In this document: piece by piece, positions 1-8,111 of the stretch
Layout: each line of letters begins with the position of its first letter
Position numbering within the stretch: the first letter of the stretch is position 1
NCBI GenBank assembly: GCA_045611685.1
Contig: JAZKXO010000076.1
Coordinates: forward strand, 1-53,014
DNA: 53,014 nt
Direction of reading: 5' to 3'
DNA from: SIG701 sp045611685
GTDB lineage: Bacteria > Bacillota > Clostridia > Oscillospirales > CAG-272
The notes under the pieces: model-generated
Databases searched by the model: none
Told to the model about the DNA's origin: nothing
Seen by the model: only the letters and a program-made list of their open reading frames with translations
Translations under genes and position numbers: made by a program

Positions 1-104
1 CCCACATTATCAAATTGTTCAGTCTTTATATTCTTGTAGCCGTTTTCGTTCAACACCTGGAACGCATAGGCCAGCATATAATAGATGTTTTGAACAGGTA
101 TCAC
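1..104 (-). CDS. mcrC: McrC, N-terminal fragment (5-methylcytosine-specific restriction subunit)
   Basis: The first 34 codons of a gene running off the left edge. A GTG start at 104-102 overlaps the mcrB stop (GTGA), so the two are translationally coupled. The reading begins IPVQNIYYMLAYAF, the characteristic start of McrC proteins. McrC supplies the PD-(D/E)xK nuclease that McrB recruits and whose GTPase it stimulates. The nuclease domain lies outside the window. The assignment rests on this N-terminal motif and the universal mcrB-mcrC order. Confidence 0.8.
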   Translation of the reverse strand, partial: MIPVQNIYYMLAYAFQVLNENGYKNIKTEQFDNV

Positions 105-2512
105 TTAATGGCACTCCTCAGATTATTTGTCCAGTCTTTTACCTTCAGCGGTTCATCGAACCAGTATTCTTTCAGCAACGGAATCAACTCGTATTCCACA
201 ATTCCGGACAGCTTTCGATCCGTAATTGTTTCAGCTGTCAGATTACAGAAATAGCTGTGGCCGATACAGAAACCATCACCCAGAGAATCATCTGCAGAAA
301 TAACTGCATTCAGACTCTCAACGCAGTGGATCAGATTATTAAACTTGTCGTTTTCCAAGGCCATACGATATTCGCGGAAGCCTTCTGTTTCAAAGCCGGG
401 ACGCATTTCATAAAATGCAAAACGACGGCGCAGAGCGTAGTCCAGCATTGCAAGACTGCGGTCTGCAGTATTCATCATGCCGATAATGTACACATTCTTC
501 GGAACAGCAAACTTCTCGTCGGAGTAAAGAAGTTGGAGTTGGATGCCGCGCTTATCACTTTCGATGAGCATGAACAGCTCACCGAAGATCTTACTCAAAT
601 TACCACGATTGATCTCATCGATGATAAAGAAGTACTCGTAATCGCTGTCAATCTCTGCTTTTTTGCAGAAGTTATAGAAAGCACCCTTCTTAAGCTCAAA
701 GCCAGCTTCGGAAGGTCGGAATCCCATGATGAAATCTTCGTAGGAATAGCTTTGATGAAACTGAATCATCATAACGCGATTCTGATCCTTAACACCCATC
801 ATGGAGTAGGCCAGACGCTTTGCGGCAAAGGTTTTACCAACACCAGGTGCTCCTTGGAGAATGACATTCTTTTTTGTTCGAATCAGATCAACCAGAGTTT
901 CATACTCTTCCAACTCCATATACACATCAGATAGAAAATCCTCCTTGTTATATTCGGAGAAGGCAACTACCTGTTCTTCAACATCAACCTCTGTTTCGTC
1001 CACAAATAATCCACATAATTTTTCAACGTACTCAGTATAAGGAGTAATATCAGTAAGCGTTTTAACTACAGCCTGTCCACTTGGATGAGTCCATTCACCT
1101 TTATGAGTCCAGTTCACATAACGTATATTCTTGTATTCTCCTTTGACAGTGCTATCAAATTCATAAGCAGAAGCAACAACACCTCGACCGATAATTTGAT
1201 TTCGCCCTTTTTTCACAAAAACAACATCACCAACTTTCATTTCTTTTGCAAACTGCCAGGTTGCATGAGCCGCGTTCATATAAGTCAAGTTAGGATCATG
1301 TAATGCCTTCATCTTCTGCTTCATGTCGGACTTACTTTCGAATAAGCTTAAATCACCAATATAATCCCAACCTATAGCCATGATGCCCTTTTGATAAAAT
1401 TCTTCCCAAAGCACAGAACCTTCGCCAGGCGCATAAAGCCAGTAACGAACTGCCTCTTCTTTAGTATCTGCCAAAGCATCAACGGATTCTTCCTCTTCGC
1501 TATTTATAGGGTTAAGCGCAAAATATGTTTCATATAAAATCTTTCCGAACACCGGACTGGAAATGCCACATTTGCGAACAAACATAGCAATTTGTCCCAT
1601 CCGAACAATGGGAGCAATATTAGGTTCTTCTTTCAAGAAACGTAATACTTCAATCTGAATGTCCTTTCCATAGAAAACAGAGAAAACATCCGGGAACAAC
1701 ATCTGATAATACTTGAGCATCCAAACACTATCAATTCCCTGGATTGTCTGGAGCTTAGCATAGAGATGTTCATATCCTTCTACAGTGTCAACATCCTTAT
1801 GGGCTTCAATAAGTTTCGCACCATCGACAAGTGCGTCACGTATAGATTCCGCAACAGCAATAGCCTCTTCTTCGGTAAGTTTTTGAGGTTTTGCGGAAGA
1901 TCCCGCAGTCCAGCAACGGTTCTTTTTGTGGTAAAACAATCCAAACTTGAAAGCAGATCCGCCGGCGATACTTCCAAAGATTTCACGCATTTTGGGATGG
2001 AATTCCAAAGTGTAGCAAAGATTATCCTTGTTTTCAACATCGCTATAGAACAGTTTTGTCAGCAACTCTTTGCCAGAAAGAGTAGAAATACTTGCTATTC
2101 CAAAGTTGTTGATAAATTGATGACGGAGAAAACGTGCTTCTTCGTCCAATGCTTTGAGTTCTTCGCTTTGTGCTATTTCGTAAAACCATTCAGGGGAATA
2201 TACAGGCTTATCGCTATATTGATTAGCTATTTTTTCTAAAAATAATACGTACTTCTTAAAAGCGTTTAAGGCAGCCCCTAAATCCCTATTCCCAAAAGTT
2301 TTATTTACATAATCATACTTTTCGTGGCTGGTCAAAAAACTGTAAAGTTCATTGTATTCTTGAACGCCAGTATATTCCATTATGGCTTTTGGCAAAGAAA
2401 TCCCCATTCGCTCTGGAGCTTTTTCAAGGGCAGTTACGTATCTGCGCACGGTTCCAGTTTTGTATGCACGAGGTGCGTAGTTGTTAAGCCAATCATCAAA
2501 GGTTATTTTCAT
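101..2512 (-). CDS. mcrB: McrB-like AAA+ GTPase with EVE-like domain
   Basis: An 803-residue motor subunit of a McrBC-type restriction complex. The C-terminal third is the AAA+ motor: Walker A GAPGVGKT at 554-561, Walker B FFIIDEINRG at 628-637, and the McrB signature MNTADRS at 680-686, which marks GTP-using members. Residues about 355-495 (YWLYAPGEG ... KVGDVVFVKKG) resemble the EVE/PUA-like modules that read modified bases in many McrB homologues. Residues 1-350 are not recognised. The protein is much longer than E. coli McrB (about 460 residues), so target choice may differ. The ATG follows an AGAGGT ribosome site. It is the fifth gene of the leftward defence operon, with mcrC overlapping its stop. 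Confidence 0.85.
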   Translation of the reverse strand: MKITFDDWLNNYAPRAYKTGTVRRYVTALEKAPERMGISLPKAIMEYTGVQEYNELYSFLTSHEKYDYVNKTFGNRDLGAALNAFKKYVLFLEKIANQYSDKPVYSPEWFYEIAQSEELKALDEEARFLRHQFINNFGIASISTLSGKELLTKLFYSDVENKDNLCYTLEFHPKMREIFGSIAGGSAFKFGLFYHKKNRCWTAGSSAKPQKLTEEEAIAVAESIRDALVDGAKLIEAHKDVDTVEGYEHLYAKLQTIQGIDSVWMLKYYQMLFPDVFSVFYGKDIQIEVLRFLKEEPNIAPIVRMGQIAMFVRKCGISSPVFGKILYETYFALNPINSEEEESVDALADTKEEAVRYWLYAPGEGSVLWEEFYQKGIMAIGWDYIGDLSLFESKSDMKQKMKALHDPNLTYMNAAHATWQFAKEMKVGDVVFVKKGRNQIIGRGVVASAYEFDSTVKGEYKNIRYVNWTHKGEWTHPSGQAVVKTLTDITPYTEYVEKLCGLFVDETEVDVEEQVVAFSEYNKEDFLSDVYMELEEYETLVDLIRTKKNVILQGAPGVGKTFAAKRLAYSMMGVKDQNRVMMIQFHQSYSYEDFIMGFRPSEAGFELKKGAFYNFCKKAEIDSDYEYFFIIDEINRGNLSKIFGELFMLIESDKRGIQLQLLYSDEKFAVPKNVYIIGMMNTADRSLAMLDYALRRRFAFYEMRPGFETEGFREYRMALENDKFNNLIHCVESLNAVISADDSLGDGFCIGHSYFCNLTAETITDRKLSGIVEYELIPLLKEYWFDEPLKVKDWTNNLRSAIK

Positions 2513-2573
2513 AGTTATCTACCTCTAAAAATTTCATTTTGATACTTAGTCAAATCCATCAATTATGTAAAAA

Positions 2574-2810
2574 TCAGAATCCAAATTCTGTTTTTAACAG
2601 CTCAAATAGATATTTTGCAGACTCTTCATCCAATTGAATTGATTGACTTATTTTGCCTGGCTGTTCTCTATCACTACGTCCATAAGTATCGATTTGAACA
2701 TAATGCTTGCCGTAGTTATCGAATGTCGAATATGTAGTATATACCTTTTCATGTATTGTGTTTCTGTCTTTATCTAATCTTTCAATCGTTTTAATATCTA
2801 TTTGTGCCAT
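2574..2810 (-). CDS. Small conserved R-M-associated protein, function unknown
   Basis: A 78-residue soluble protein (starting MAQIDIKTIERLDKD) with a beta-rich middle and an acidic helix at the end. I do not recognise a domain. The start at 2810 is chosen over the ATG at 2816 because GGAGA then lies six bases upstream. It is read directly after the methyltransferase stop at 2813 and before mcrB, so it belongs to the defence operon. It could be a restriction accessory factor or an anti-toxin-like controller, but nothing in the sequence decides this. Confidence 0.6.
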   Translation of the reverse strand: MAQIDIKTIERLDKDRNTIHEKVYTTYSTFDNYGKHYVQIDTYGRSDREQPGKISQSIQLDEESAKYLFELLKTEFGF

Positions 2811-2812
2811 AA

Positions 2813-3757
2813 TCATTCTCCTATAAGTTCTTTTATTCTTTCTGCAATTCTCTTGATAACGGGAACCGAAACGGTATTACCAATTTGCTTATATGCATCG
2901 TTAATTGTAATACTATTCGGAAAGTAAAACTCTTTCGGAAATCCTTGAAAATCGAGGCACTCTCTTAGTGTGAGTTTTCTTATACCATAATCATCCCACA
3001 CCACATGAACACGATCTTTATGTGTTCCCATATTCGCTGTAAGCGTAGGACACATCATATTTTTAGTCCAGCGCACCTCTGTGTCGGTTAATCGGTAAAT
3101 AGCCTTCCGATCGTTCATGTGAGTTGCTAAATGCCGATACATTTCAGGTTCAGTATAGTAATAAATCTCGTGTTGTTTTTCACTGCGTTTAATGATATCG
3201 CTGGATTGTAATGTTAACGGCAATTGTTCTGGATACGTAAACATCCTATCCGCAATATCGTCGCGGATCGCAACAATGTAGATACGTTTCCTGATCTGAG
3301 GCAAATTGCCGTATTCATTAGATGCAATCACTCGATAATATACCGAATATCCAAATTGTGCTAACCCATTATAAATAACGAGAAAGGTTTTACCGTTATC
3401 GTGCTCCATAAGATTTGGAACATTTTCGAGAAAAACGACCTTGGGCCTTTTAGCATCAATAATTCTCGTAATCTCAAAAAAGTGATTGCCATCTCGATCC
3501 TTAAAACCTTTTTGAAGTCCGGCAATTGAAAACGGTTGGCACGGAAAGCCTGCAGTCAGTACATCAAAATCCGGAATATTTTCAGCCGAGATTTTATGTA
3601 TATCACCTTCAACGAGCGGTGCATTTTCGAAGTTATATCTATATGTCTTGCATGCGGCACAATCAATCTCATTTGCCCATACAATATCAAACCCAGCTTG
3701 CTGAAAGCCAAGATCAATACCACCTATTCCGCTGAACAAACTACATACACTCGGCAT
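2813..3757 (-). CDS. DNA (cytosine-5) methyltransferase
   Basis: A 314-residue C5-cytosine methyltransferase that transfers methyl from S-adenosylmethionine to DNA. The canonical motifs are in order: SAM-binding LFSGIGG (7-13), catalytic loop GFPCQPFS with Cys73, ENV at 111-113, and the C-terminal QIGNTVSVPV motif. Length is normal for a type II enzyme. The start follows GGAGAG. It lies between the NgoFVII-like endonuclease and the small gene, and is the second methyltransferase of the operon. Two methyltransferases beside one nuclease usually mean one enzyme per strand of a non-palindromic or degenerate site. The specificity cannot be read from the sequence. Confidence 0.92.
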   Translation of the reverse strand: MPSVCSLFSGIGGIDLGFQQAGFDIVWANEIDCAACKTYRYNFENAPLVEGDIHKISAENIPDFDVLTAGFPCQPFSIAGLQKGFKDRDGNHFFEITRIIDAKRPKVVFLENVPNLMEHDNGKTFLVIYNGLAQFGYSVYYRVIASNEYGNLPQIRKRIYIVAIRDDIADRMFTYPEQLPLTLQSSDIIKRSEKQHEIYYYTEPEMYRHLATHMNDRKAIYRLTDTEVRWTKNMMCPTLTANMGTHKDRVHVVWDDYGIRKLTLRECLDFQGFPKEFYFPNSITINDAYKQIGNTVSVPVIKRIAERIKELIGE

Positions 3758-3779
3758 AACTTCTCTCCAAACTCAACGA

Positions 3780-4862
3780 TTAAAAATCTAAAAGATACGT
3801 ACCGTCCTCATACTTTCTAAAAGTAACATAAGTTCTTCCATAGAGCTCCAGCATTTGCTTGGTAACATAACCGCCGGCAGGAGCGCCAATTCTTTTACGA
3901 ATCCATTCACCCAAGATTGCGTTACTTTCTACACTGTGCAATGCTTTGTTTCCTTGCTGTGCCATTCGCATGTGGAAAGAACCGAAATCTTTTGTAATAA
4001 CCTTGAACATCGGACAGTTTTCGTCATCCGGATGTTCTCGATCTGGAAAGAAACCGGGCTTTTTATCTTTATGGTTGTATGGAATGTAAGCCTGGTTTTG
4101 ATCACGTTTCGTTCCGTTCTTGCGGATACCCCAGTTAATACCCGAGCCATAACCCGTATCACTGCCATCCGCTCTCAAAAGTGAAACCTTTAATGTATCG
4201 ACAGGCGTTTCTTCATCATAAACCAGATAATCTTTCTCCGAGTTGTCTGGTTCGGCAAATGTGTCCGCAGTATTGTTGATAACATTCTTGAGCTTTTCAG
4301 ACACTTCCGAATCAAAACAATCAATGGTATCAGGCAAGAGTTGTTTATAATACCAATAAGCATCGAGGGAATTACACATGCTCACTGATTCTCTGCGTTT
4401 ATAAAACGCATTCATGGTATAATTCAAAGAACCGCAGAAAGCGATATAGGGCATATCGCCTACATGTTCATCTGGATATGTCCAGATATACACTTTCGAA
4501 TGCACTTCTGGGCCTTGGCAAATATATCTGCACGAGATTTTGGGCATTCCTTTCGAACTGTTAAGAAAGCCGATCATACGGCAAATATCTTCATGCTTTT
4601 TCTGAGAAAGACTTGATTTCGTCATTCCCAACAGAATCTCAACCGACAGACCTTTTGCGATTCGTCCGGTCTTCATTCCTTCGGCAAGTTTGATCATGTG
4701 AGTAGAGATTCTATCGCAATCAGTAAATGCCGTTATAATCTTTAAGGAAGTGCACGGATGAATAAAGTCTGTTCTTGCGGGCGTGTATAAAACAGGTTCA
4801 TCGAAATCCGATGTTATAAATGTCGGCAATTTTGTGATATCATCAATTTTGGGAATCATCAT
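3780..4862 (-). CDS. NgoFVII/BfiI-like type II restriction endonuclease (PLD fold)
   Basis: A 360-residue protein resembling the NgoFVII restriction family. It has a phospholipase-D-like nuclease half followed by a B3-like DNA-binding half. The catalytic signature is HSK at 121-123 (EVHSKVYIW) followed by FCGSLNYTMN (142-151), the HxK...N arrangement of metal-independent PLD nucleases such as BfiI. The C-terminal part (GSGINWGIRKNG ... YGRTYVTFRKYEDG) fits the DNA-binding module. The ATG at 4862 is chosen because GGAGG lies just upstream, inside the last codons of the methyltransferase gene. Together with the flanking C5-methyltransferases it forms a complete type II system. Characterised members recognise short GC-rich sites, but the site here is unknown. 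Confidence 0.82.
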   Translation of the reverse strand: MMIPKIDDITKLPTFITSDFDEPVLYTPARTDFIHPCTSLKIITAFTDCDRISTHMIKLAEGMKTGRIAKGLSVEILLGMTKSSLSQKKHEDICRMIGFLNSSKGMPKISCRYICQGPEVHSKVYIWTYPDEHVGDMPYIAFCGSLNYTMNAFYKRRESVSMCNSLDAYWYYKQLLPDTIDCFDSEVSEKLKNVINNTADTFAEPDNSEKDYLVYDEETPVDTLKVSLLRADGSDTGYGSGINWGIRKNGTKRDQNQAYIPYNHKDKKPGFFPDREHPDDENCPMFKVITKDFGSFHMRMAQQGNKALHSVESNAILGEWIRKRIGAPAGGYVTKQMLELYGRTYVTFRKYEDGTYLLDF

Positions 4863-4863
4863 A

Positions 4864-6144
4864 TTATTCCTCCATATTAGCTTCAATAGAGGGATAGTCT
4901 ATTCCTGCAAAGCAATTCAGGATTGCGGTAATAACTACTTCTGAGAGCTTACATGGAACAGCCATTCCAATCTGTTTCCGTACACTACTATAGTTTCCAA
5001 CAAACTCGTAGTCATCGGGGAAAGTCTGAATTCTTGCTCGTTCGCGATTCGTTAGCTCGCGGTCTGTCCAATGGTACATAAATGTACCGCCACCACCAGC
5101 TGCAGTAACTGTGTATGCAGGTTTATCAGGATCAAGTTTTCGATAGATTTGGCTAATCTTTGTCTTGGTACGAATTTTCAGGTCTTCGGGAAAATCATCG
5201 CCAAGACGTTCTTCTGCTTGCCAGATGTTTTCTCCTGGACGAATAAACGATAATCTGCGAATCACATCTGAAGTAAGTTTTCTAACCTCATTGTTGGGAG
5301 CATTCACGGGAATATTAGCAAGTGCTGTCCGAGACGACACATCACAGTCAGCGTATATCGCCGGATCTGGAACTTTATACTCGACATCAATATCATTACG
5401 TATTCCTACAATGATTACTCTGTGTCTTGTTTGGGGAACGCCATATTGTTCCGCTTTATAGAGATGAACATTCAATCTATAGCCAGCATCACGCATGTCG
5501 TTAAGAATGATATTAAAATCTCCTGAGCCTGCGGAGCGAATGCCAGATACATTTTCAGCAACAAACCATTTTGGCTGATACTCTTTAAGAACCTCTATAC
5601 CATACCAGTATAACTGTCCGAATTTCTCATTTTCAAAGCCTTGATGTTTGCCGACATTTGAAAAACTGTTGCAAGGAAACCCATAGCAGAACGCATCAAT
5701 AACTCCCAGACTTTTGATGTTAAGCTCTCTCACATCTCTACAATGAACCGTTTGCGGAGACTTGGGGCATATGTTTTTTATGTAGGTCTCGCAAGTATCC
5801 GGATCATAATCATTTGCCCATGCATGTTCAACCGAAAGACGCCCATCATTACTCTTGGCTCTTATAGCTCCACATGCGATTCCACCGGGGCCACAGAATA
5901 ACTCTCCCATTTTAAAGGTATATGAGATTTCTGGTTTTGTCTCGCGAACGATCTCGACAATATCATCTAAGGTGCAATCCAATGCGTTACATATCTTCAC
6001 CAACACGTCGCTGGAGACGACGGCGCCGTCTTTGCCCATCTTGGTGATGGTGGCGATACTGATGCCGGCTTTTTCGGCGAGTTCTTTCTTTTTCATATCG
6101 CGATCGATCAGAAGTTTAAAGAGTTTCTTATAGCTTGCAGCCAT
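4864..6144 (-). CDS. HTH-C5-cytosine methyltransferase fusion, probable autoregulator
   Basis: A 426-residue fusion. Residues 5-65 are an XRE-type helix-turn-helix (KKKELAEKAGISIATITK). The rest is a C5-methyltransferase with LFCGPGG (82-88), GFPCNSFS carrying catalytic Cys158, and ENV (197-199). Methyltransferases of the SsoII/EcoRII type carry such an N-terminal HTH and repress their own promoter while activating the endonuclease gene. The same logic is inferred here. The ATG at 6144 is preferred to 6159 because GAGGTG lies seven bases upstream. It is the first gene of the operon behind promoter 6197-6225, with repeated motifs near the transcription start. The endonuclease start overlaps its end, so nuclease synthesis is coupled to methyltransferase synthesis. 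Confidence 0.9.
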   Translation of the reverse strand: MAASYKKLFKLLIDRDMKKKELAEKAGISIATITKMGKDGAVVSSDVLVKICNALDCTLDDIVEIVRETKPEISYTFKMGELFCGPGGIACGAIRAKSNDGRLSVEHAWANDYDPDTCETYIKNICPKSPQTVHCRDVRELNIKSLGVIDAFCYGFPCNSFSNVGKHQGFENEKFGQLYWYGIEVLKEYQPKWFVAENVSGIRSAGSGDFNIILNDMRDAGYRLNVHLYKAEQYGVPQTRHRVIIVGIRNDIDVEYKVPDPAIYADCDVSSRTALANIPVNAPNNEVRKLTSDVIRRLSFIRPGENIWQAEERLGDDFPEDLKIRTKTKISQIYRKLDPDKPAYTVTAAGGGGTFMYHWTDRELTNRERARIQTFPDDYEFVGNYSSVRKQIGMAVPCKLSEVVITAILNCFAGIDYPSIEANMEE

Positions 6145-6163
6145 TGTATGACACCTCATAAGT

Positions 6164-6206
6164 TAAAATATAATCATAGCATTTTAGCATAGATTCATTA
6201 TAGCAC
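6164..6206. promoter_or_regulatory. Candidate operator of the HTH-methyltransferase
   Basis: Two patterns overlap the transcription start. One is the inverted repeat TAAAAT-N11-ATTTTA (6164-6186). The other is three TAGCAY copies at 6177, 6185 and 6201, spaced 8 and 16 bp. Either could be bound by the HTH domain of the first operon protein to repress the -10 region. The assignment is inferred from position only. Confidence 0.35.
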
Positions 6207-6225
6207 AAATTGCGGCATATTACAA
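6197..6225 (-). promoter_or_regulatory. Sigma-A promoter of the R-M/McrBC operon
   Basis: On the minus strand: -35 TTGTAA (6225-6220), a 17-bp spacer, then -10 TATAAT (6202-6197). Transcription should begin near 6190 and read through all six defence genes. No other convincing promoter was found between these genes. Confidence 0.75.
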
Positions 6226-6286
6226 TAGATTTCGACGGAGAAATCCTGCGATTTCAGCATTTTTCGTTTTTTTGTCACAGTATTTC

Positions 6287-6360
6287 GGTGCGATTATTTC
6301 CATCATGTGTGTGCTAATGCATCTGCGCCTTGATGATAGAAATGATCGCACCTTTTCTTT
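6287..6360 (+). terminator. Hairpin with T-rich tail upstream of cotJC copy 1
   Basis: GGTGCGAT (6287-6294) pairs with ATCGCACC (6345-6352), extended by the imperfect inner pairs ATTTC/GAAAT and ATCA/TGAT, and is followed by TTTTCTTT. The form is that of a long-stem intrinsic terminator, but no plus-strand gene ends before it. The tail runs directly into the first 35-bp dispersed repeat. The rest of the 6145-6468 gap holds the leftward promoter region and no gene. Confidence 0.4.
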
Positions 6361-6385
6361 GTTTACTGCGAGGCAACTGTTGACT
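6351..6385 (+). repeat. 35-bp dispersed repeat, copy 1
   Basis: Core TTTGTTTACTGCG followed by two variable bases, then GCAA and TTGAC. The same segment recurs in the same orientation at 9587-9621 and 11090-11124. Each copy follows a hairpin and lies on the promoter side of a leftward gene. No further copy was seen in the rest of the window by eye. Confidence 0.6.
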
Positions 6386-6468
6386 CGGGTGCAGATTTGG
6401 CGTTGCGTTTGAATATCTATCTCCGGATTGGCAAAAATAACTTATATCAAACAAGTGGAGGTAGTGAA

Positions 6469-7134
6469 ATGTTCAAACACGAAAAGATGCTTTTTCATCC
6501 CGTGGAGGTGGAGAAACCGAACCCGCAATATGCGGCGCTTTTGCAGGAACAGCTTGGCGGCGGCAACGGCGAGCTGAAGGCGGCGATGCAGTATATGTCC
6601 CAAAGCTTTCGAATCAAAGATCCCGAGATTAAGGATCTGTTCCTTGACATTGCGGCAGAGGAGCTTGGTCATATGGAGATGGTGGCGCAGACCATCAACC
6701 TCTTAAACGGTCACGACGTGGACGCGACAACAGTCCCTTGCGGCGAGATCCAGTCGCACGTTATTCTCGGTCTGAACCCCGGGCTAATCAACGCTTCGGG
6801 TTATTCCTGGACGGCTGATTACGTGACGGTTACCGGGGACTTGTGCGCCGACCTGCTCAGCAATATCGCATCCGAACAGCGTGCGAAGGTGGTTTACGAA
6901 TACCTTTACCGCCAGATCGACGACAAGAAGGTGCGCGAGACCATTGATTTCCTCTTGAACCGCGAGGAAGCGCACAATCAGATGTTCCGCGATGCCTTTA
7001 ATAAGGTGCAGAACTCCGGCTCTAACCGCGATTTCGGCACGACCAAAGCCGCGAAAATGTATTTCTCCATGTCAGACCCCGGTCCCAACGCATTTGCCAC
7101 GAGTGATACAAAGCCTGTTTCTTTCGATAAGTAA
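6469..7134 (+). CDS. cotJC: CotJC-type spore coat protein (manganese catalase family), island copy
   Basis: A 221-residue four-helix protein of the CotJC/manganese-catalase family, a spore coat component with a possible peroxide-detoxifying di-manganese centre. Visible ligand-type motifs include GNGELKAAMQYMSQSF, DIAAEELGHMEM (Glu, Glu, His) and NREEAHNQMF. The ATG at 6469 follows GTGGAGGT. A start 24 codons upstream lacks a ribosome site. It stands alone, without cotJA or cotJB. The protein differs from the copy at 14498 at only 9 of 221 positions, yet many synonymous sites differ and this copy is more GC-rich at third positions. This suggests arrival with the island or an old duplication held by strong selection. 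Confidence 0.9.
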   Translation: MFKHEKMLFHPVEVEKPNPQYAALLQEQLGGGNGELKAAMQYMSQSFRIKDPEIKDLFLDIAAEELGHMEMVAQTINLLNGHDVDATTVPCGEIQSHVILGLNPGLINASGYSWTADYVTVTGDLCADLLSNIASEQRAKVVYEYLYRQIDDKKVRETIDFLLNREEAHNQMFRDAFNKVQNSGSNRDFGTTKAAKMYFSMSDPGPNAFATSDTKPVSFDK

Positions 7135-7141
7135 AGGAAAA

Positions 7142-7180
7142 GCTGATGAGGAATCGTTTGTTCTTCATCGGCTTATTCTT
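7142..7180 (+). terminator. Terminator of cotJC copy 1
   Basis: GCTGATGAGGAA (7142-7153) pairs with TTCTTCATCGGC (7161-7172) with one G-U pair, followed by a T-rich tail. It lies directly after the cotJC stop. Confidence 0.6.
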
Positions 7181-7195
7181 CACTGCAGGTGGGGA

Positions 7196-7224
7196 TTGAC
7201 TTTTCGAGGTTTTTATGATATAAT
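7196..7224 (+). promoter_or_regulatory. Sigma-A promoter of the first GNAT gene
   Basis: -35 TTGACT (7196-7201), a 17-bp spacer and -10 TATAAT (7219-7224). The predicted start near 7231 leaves a leader of about 140 nt before the ATG at 7370. Confidence 0.8.
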
Positions 7225-7230
7225 ATTCAT

Positions 7231-7360
7231 GTAAGTCATCGGAGGACAGTACACCGTAGTGTAGGGGATCGTAAGCAAATGCTTGCAGGCCGCCTGTCAG
7301 ATAAGATGTCGAGTGAGCTCGGTTTACGCTTTTTGCGTTGCCGGGTGTTTTTATTTTTAG
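7231..7360 (+). promoter_or_regulatory. Structured 5' leader with attenuator-like hairpin
   Basis: The 140-nt untranslated leader folds by eye into a long-range pair GGACAG with CTGTC, enclosing small hairpins such as TACAC/GTGTA and GCAA/TTGC. A final CGG..ACGC/GCGT..CCG stem is followed by a T-rich run just before the GGAGGC ribosome site. An aptamer-like part followed by a terminator-like stem is the plan of a riboswitch or attenuator. It matches no class I recognise, so the function is open. Confidence 0.35.
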
Positions 7361-7369
7361 GAGGCTTTT

Positions 7370-7921
7370 ATGAAAAACACAAAGGTTGAGCTTATTCCTT
7401 TAACGGCGGACGACCGCGAGCAGTTTATTCTTGATAATCAATGGTCGTTCAAGTACGGCGCGCTGCAGGAGTTTGGCGAGAGGGACGATCACATTGATGA
7501 TGACGGTGAAATTATATCTCGAAAGACCATTGAGCGCTGCATCGACGATCCTAAGAACGAGACCTACCGTATCGTTGTTGACGGCAAAAAGGTGGGCGGT
7601 GTTATACTGAAAATCGATAAGGAGACGCATCACAACGAGTTGGAGATCCTTTTCGTTTCTCCCGAAGCGCACAGCAAAGGCATCGGTTACGGCGCGTGGC
7701 TGGCGGTTGAGGCACTCCATCCCGAGACGGTGGTTTGGGAGACCTGCACGCCTTATTTTGAAAAACGAAACATTCATTTTTACGTCAACAAGTGCGGATT
7801 TCAGATCGACGAGTTTTGGTGCGAATATTTTCAGCCCGAACGCGAAATGCCTGATGACGAGGAGCACGATCCCGACGAGGGCCCCGATGAGATGTTTCGG
7901 TTTATCAAGGCAATGAAATGA
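7370..7921 (+). CDS. GNAT family N-acetyltransferase
   Basis: A 183-residue GCN5-related acetyltransferase, which would move an acetyl group from acetyl-CoA to an amine. The acetyl-CoA loop region is LEILFVSPEAHSKGIGYGAWLAVEAL, a beta strand followed by the Q/R-x-x-G-x-G/A-like turn (here HSKGIGYG). The C-terminus is very acidic (DDEEHDPDEGPDE). The substrate is unknown. The ATG follows AGGAGGC. It has its own promoter and an unusual 140-nt leader, and lies between cotJC copy 1 and another GNAT gene that also has a promoter and leader. Confidence 0.8.
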   Translation: MKNTKVELIPLTADDREQFILDNQWSFKYGALQEFGERDDHIDDDGEIISRKTIERCIDDPKNETYRIVVDGKKVGGVILKIDKETHHNELEILFVSPEAHSKGIGYGAWLAVEALHPETVVWETCTPYFEKRNIHFYVNKCGFQIDEFWCEYFQPEREMPDDEEHDPDEGPDEMFRFIKAMK

Positions 7922-7931
7922 GTGTGTTTGC

Positions 7932-7960
7932 TTGAATTGTTCACTCGTTTATGATACAAT
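7932..7960 (+). promoter_or_regulatory. Promoter and leader of the second GNAT gene
   Basis: -35 TTGAAT (7932-7937), a 17-bp spacer and -10 TACAAT (7955-7960). The leader of about 145 nt contains the hairpin GAGAGGTT (8042-8049)/AACCTCTC (8065-8072), with an alternative pairing CTTGCAGC/GCTGCAA. Alternative pairing suggests a regulatory leader but does not prove one. Confidence 0.6.
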
Positions 7961-8111
7961 AGCCATACGGTGAAAGCCGAATTTATTTTTTGGAGAATGC
8001 TGTTTGAAGAAGAACAACACCTTGGATCTTGCAGCGTGACCGAGAGGTTGCTGCAATGTCGCAAAACCTCTCATACGATTGATTCGTCACAAGAATATTG
8101 GAGGTAACAAA

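Noticed and set aside
257..934. Long plus-strand frame (225 codons) opposite mcrB
   Set aside because: It is antisense to the AAA+ domain of mcrB, which has all its motifs; it has no ribosome site and no recognisable protein pattern.
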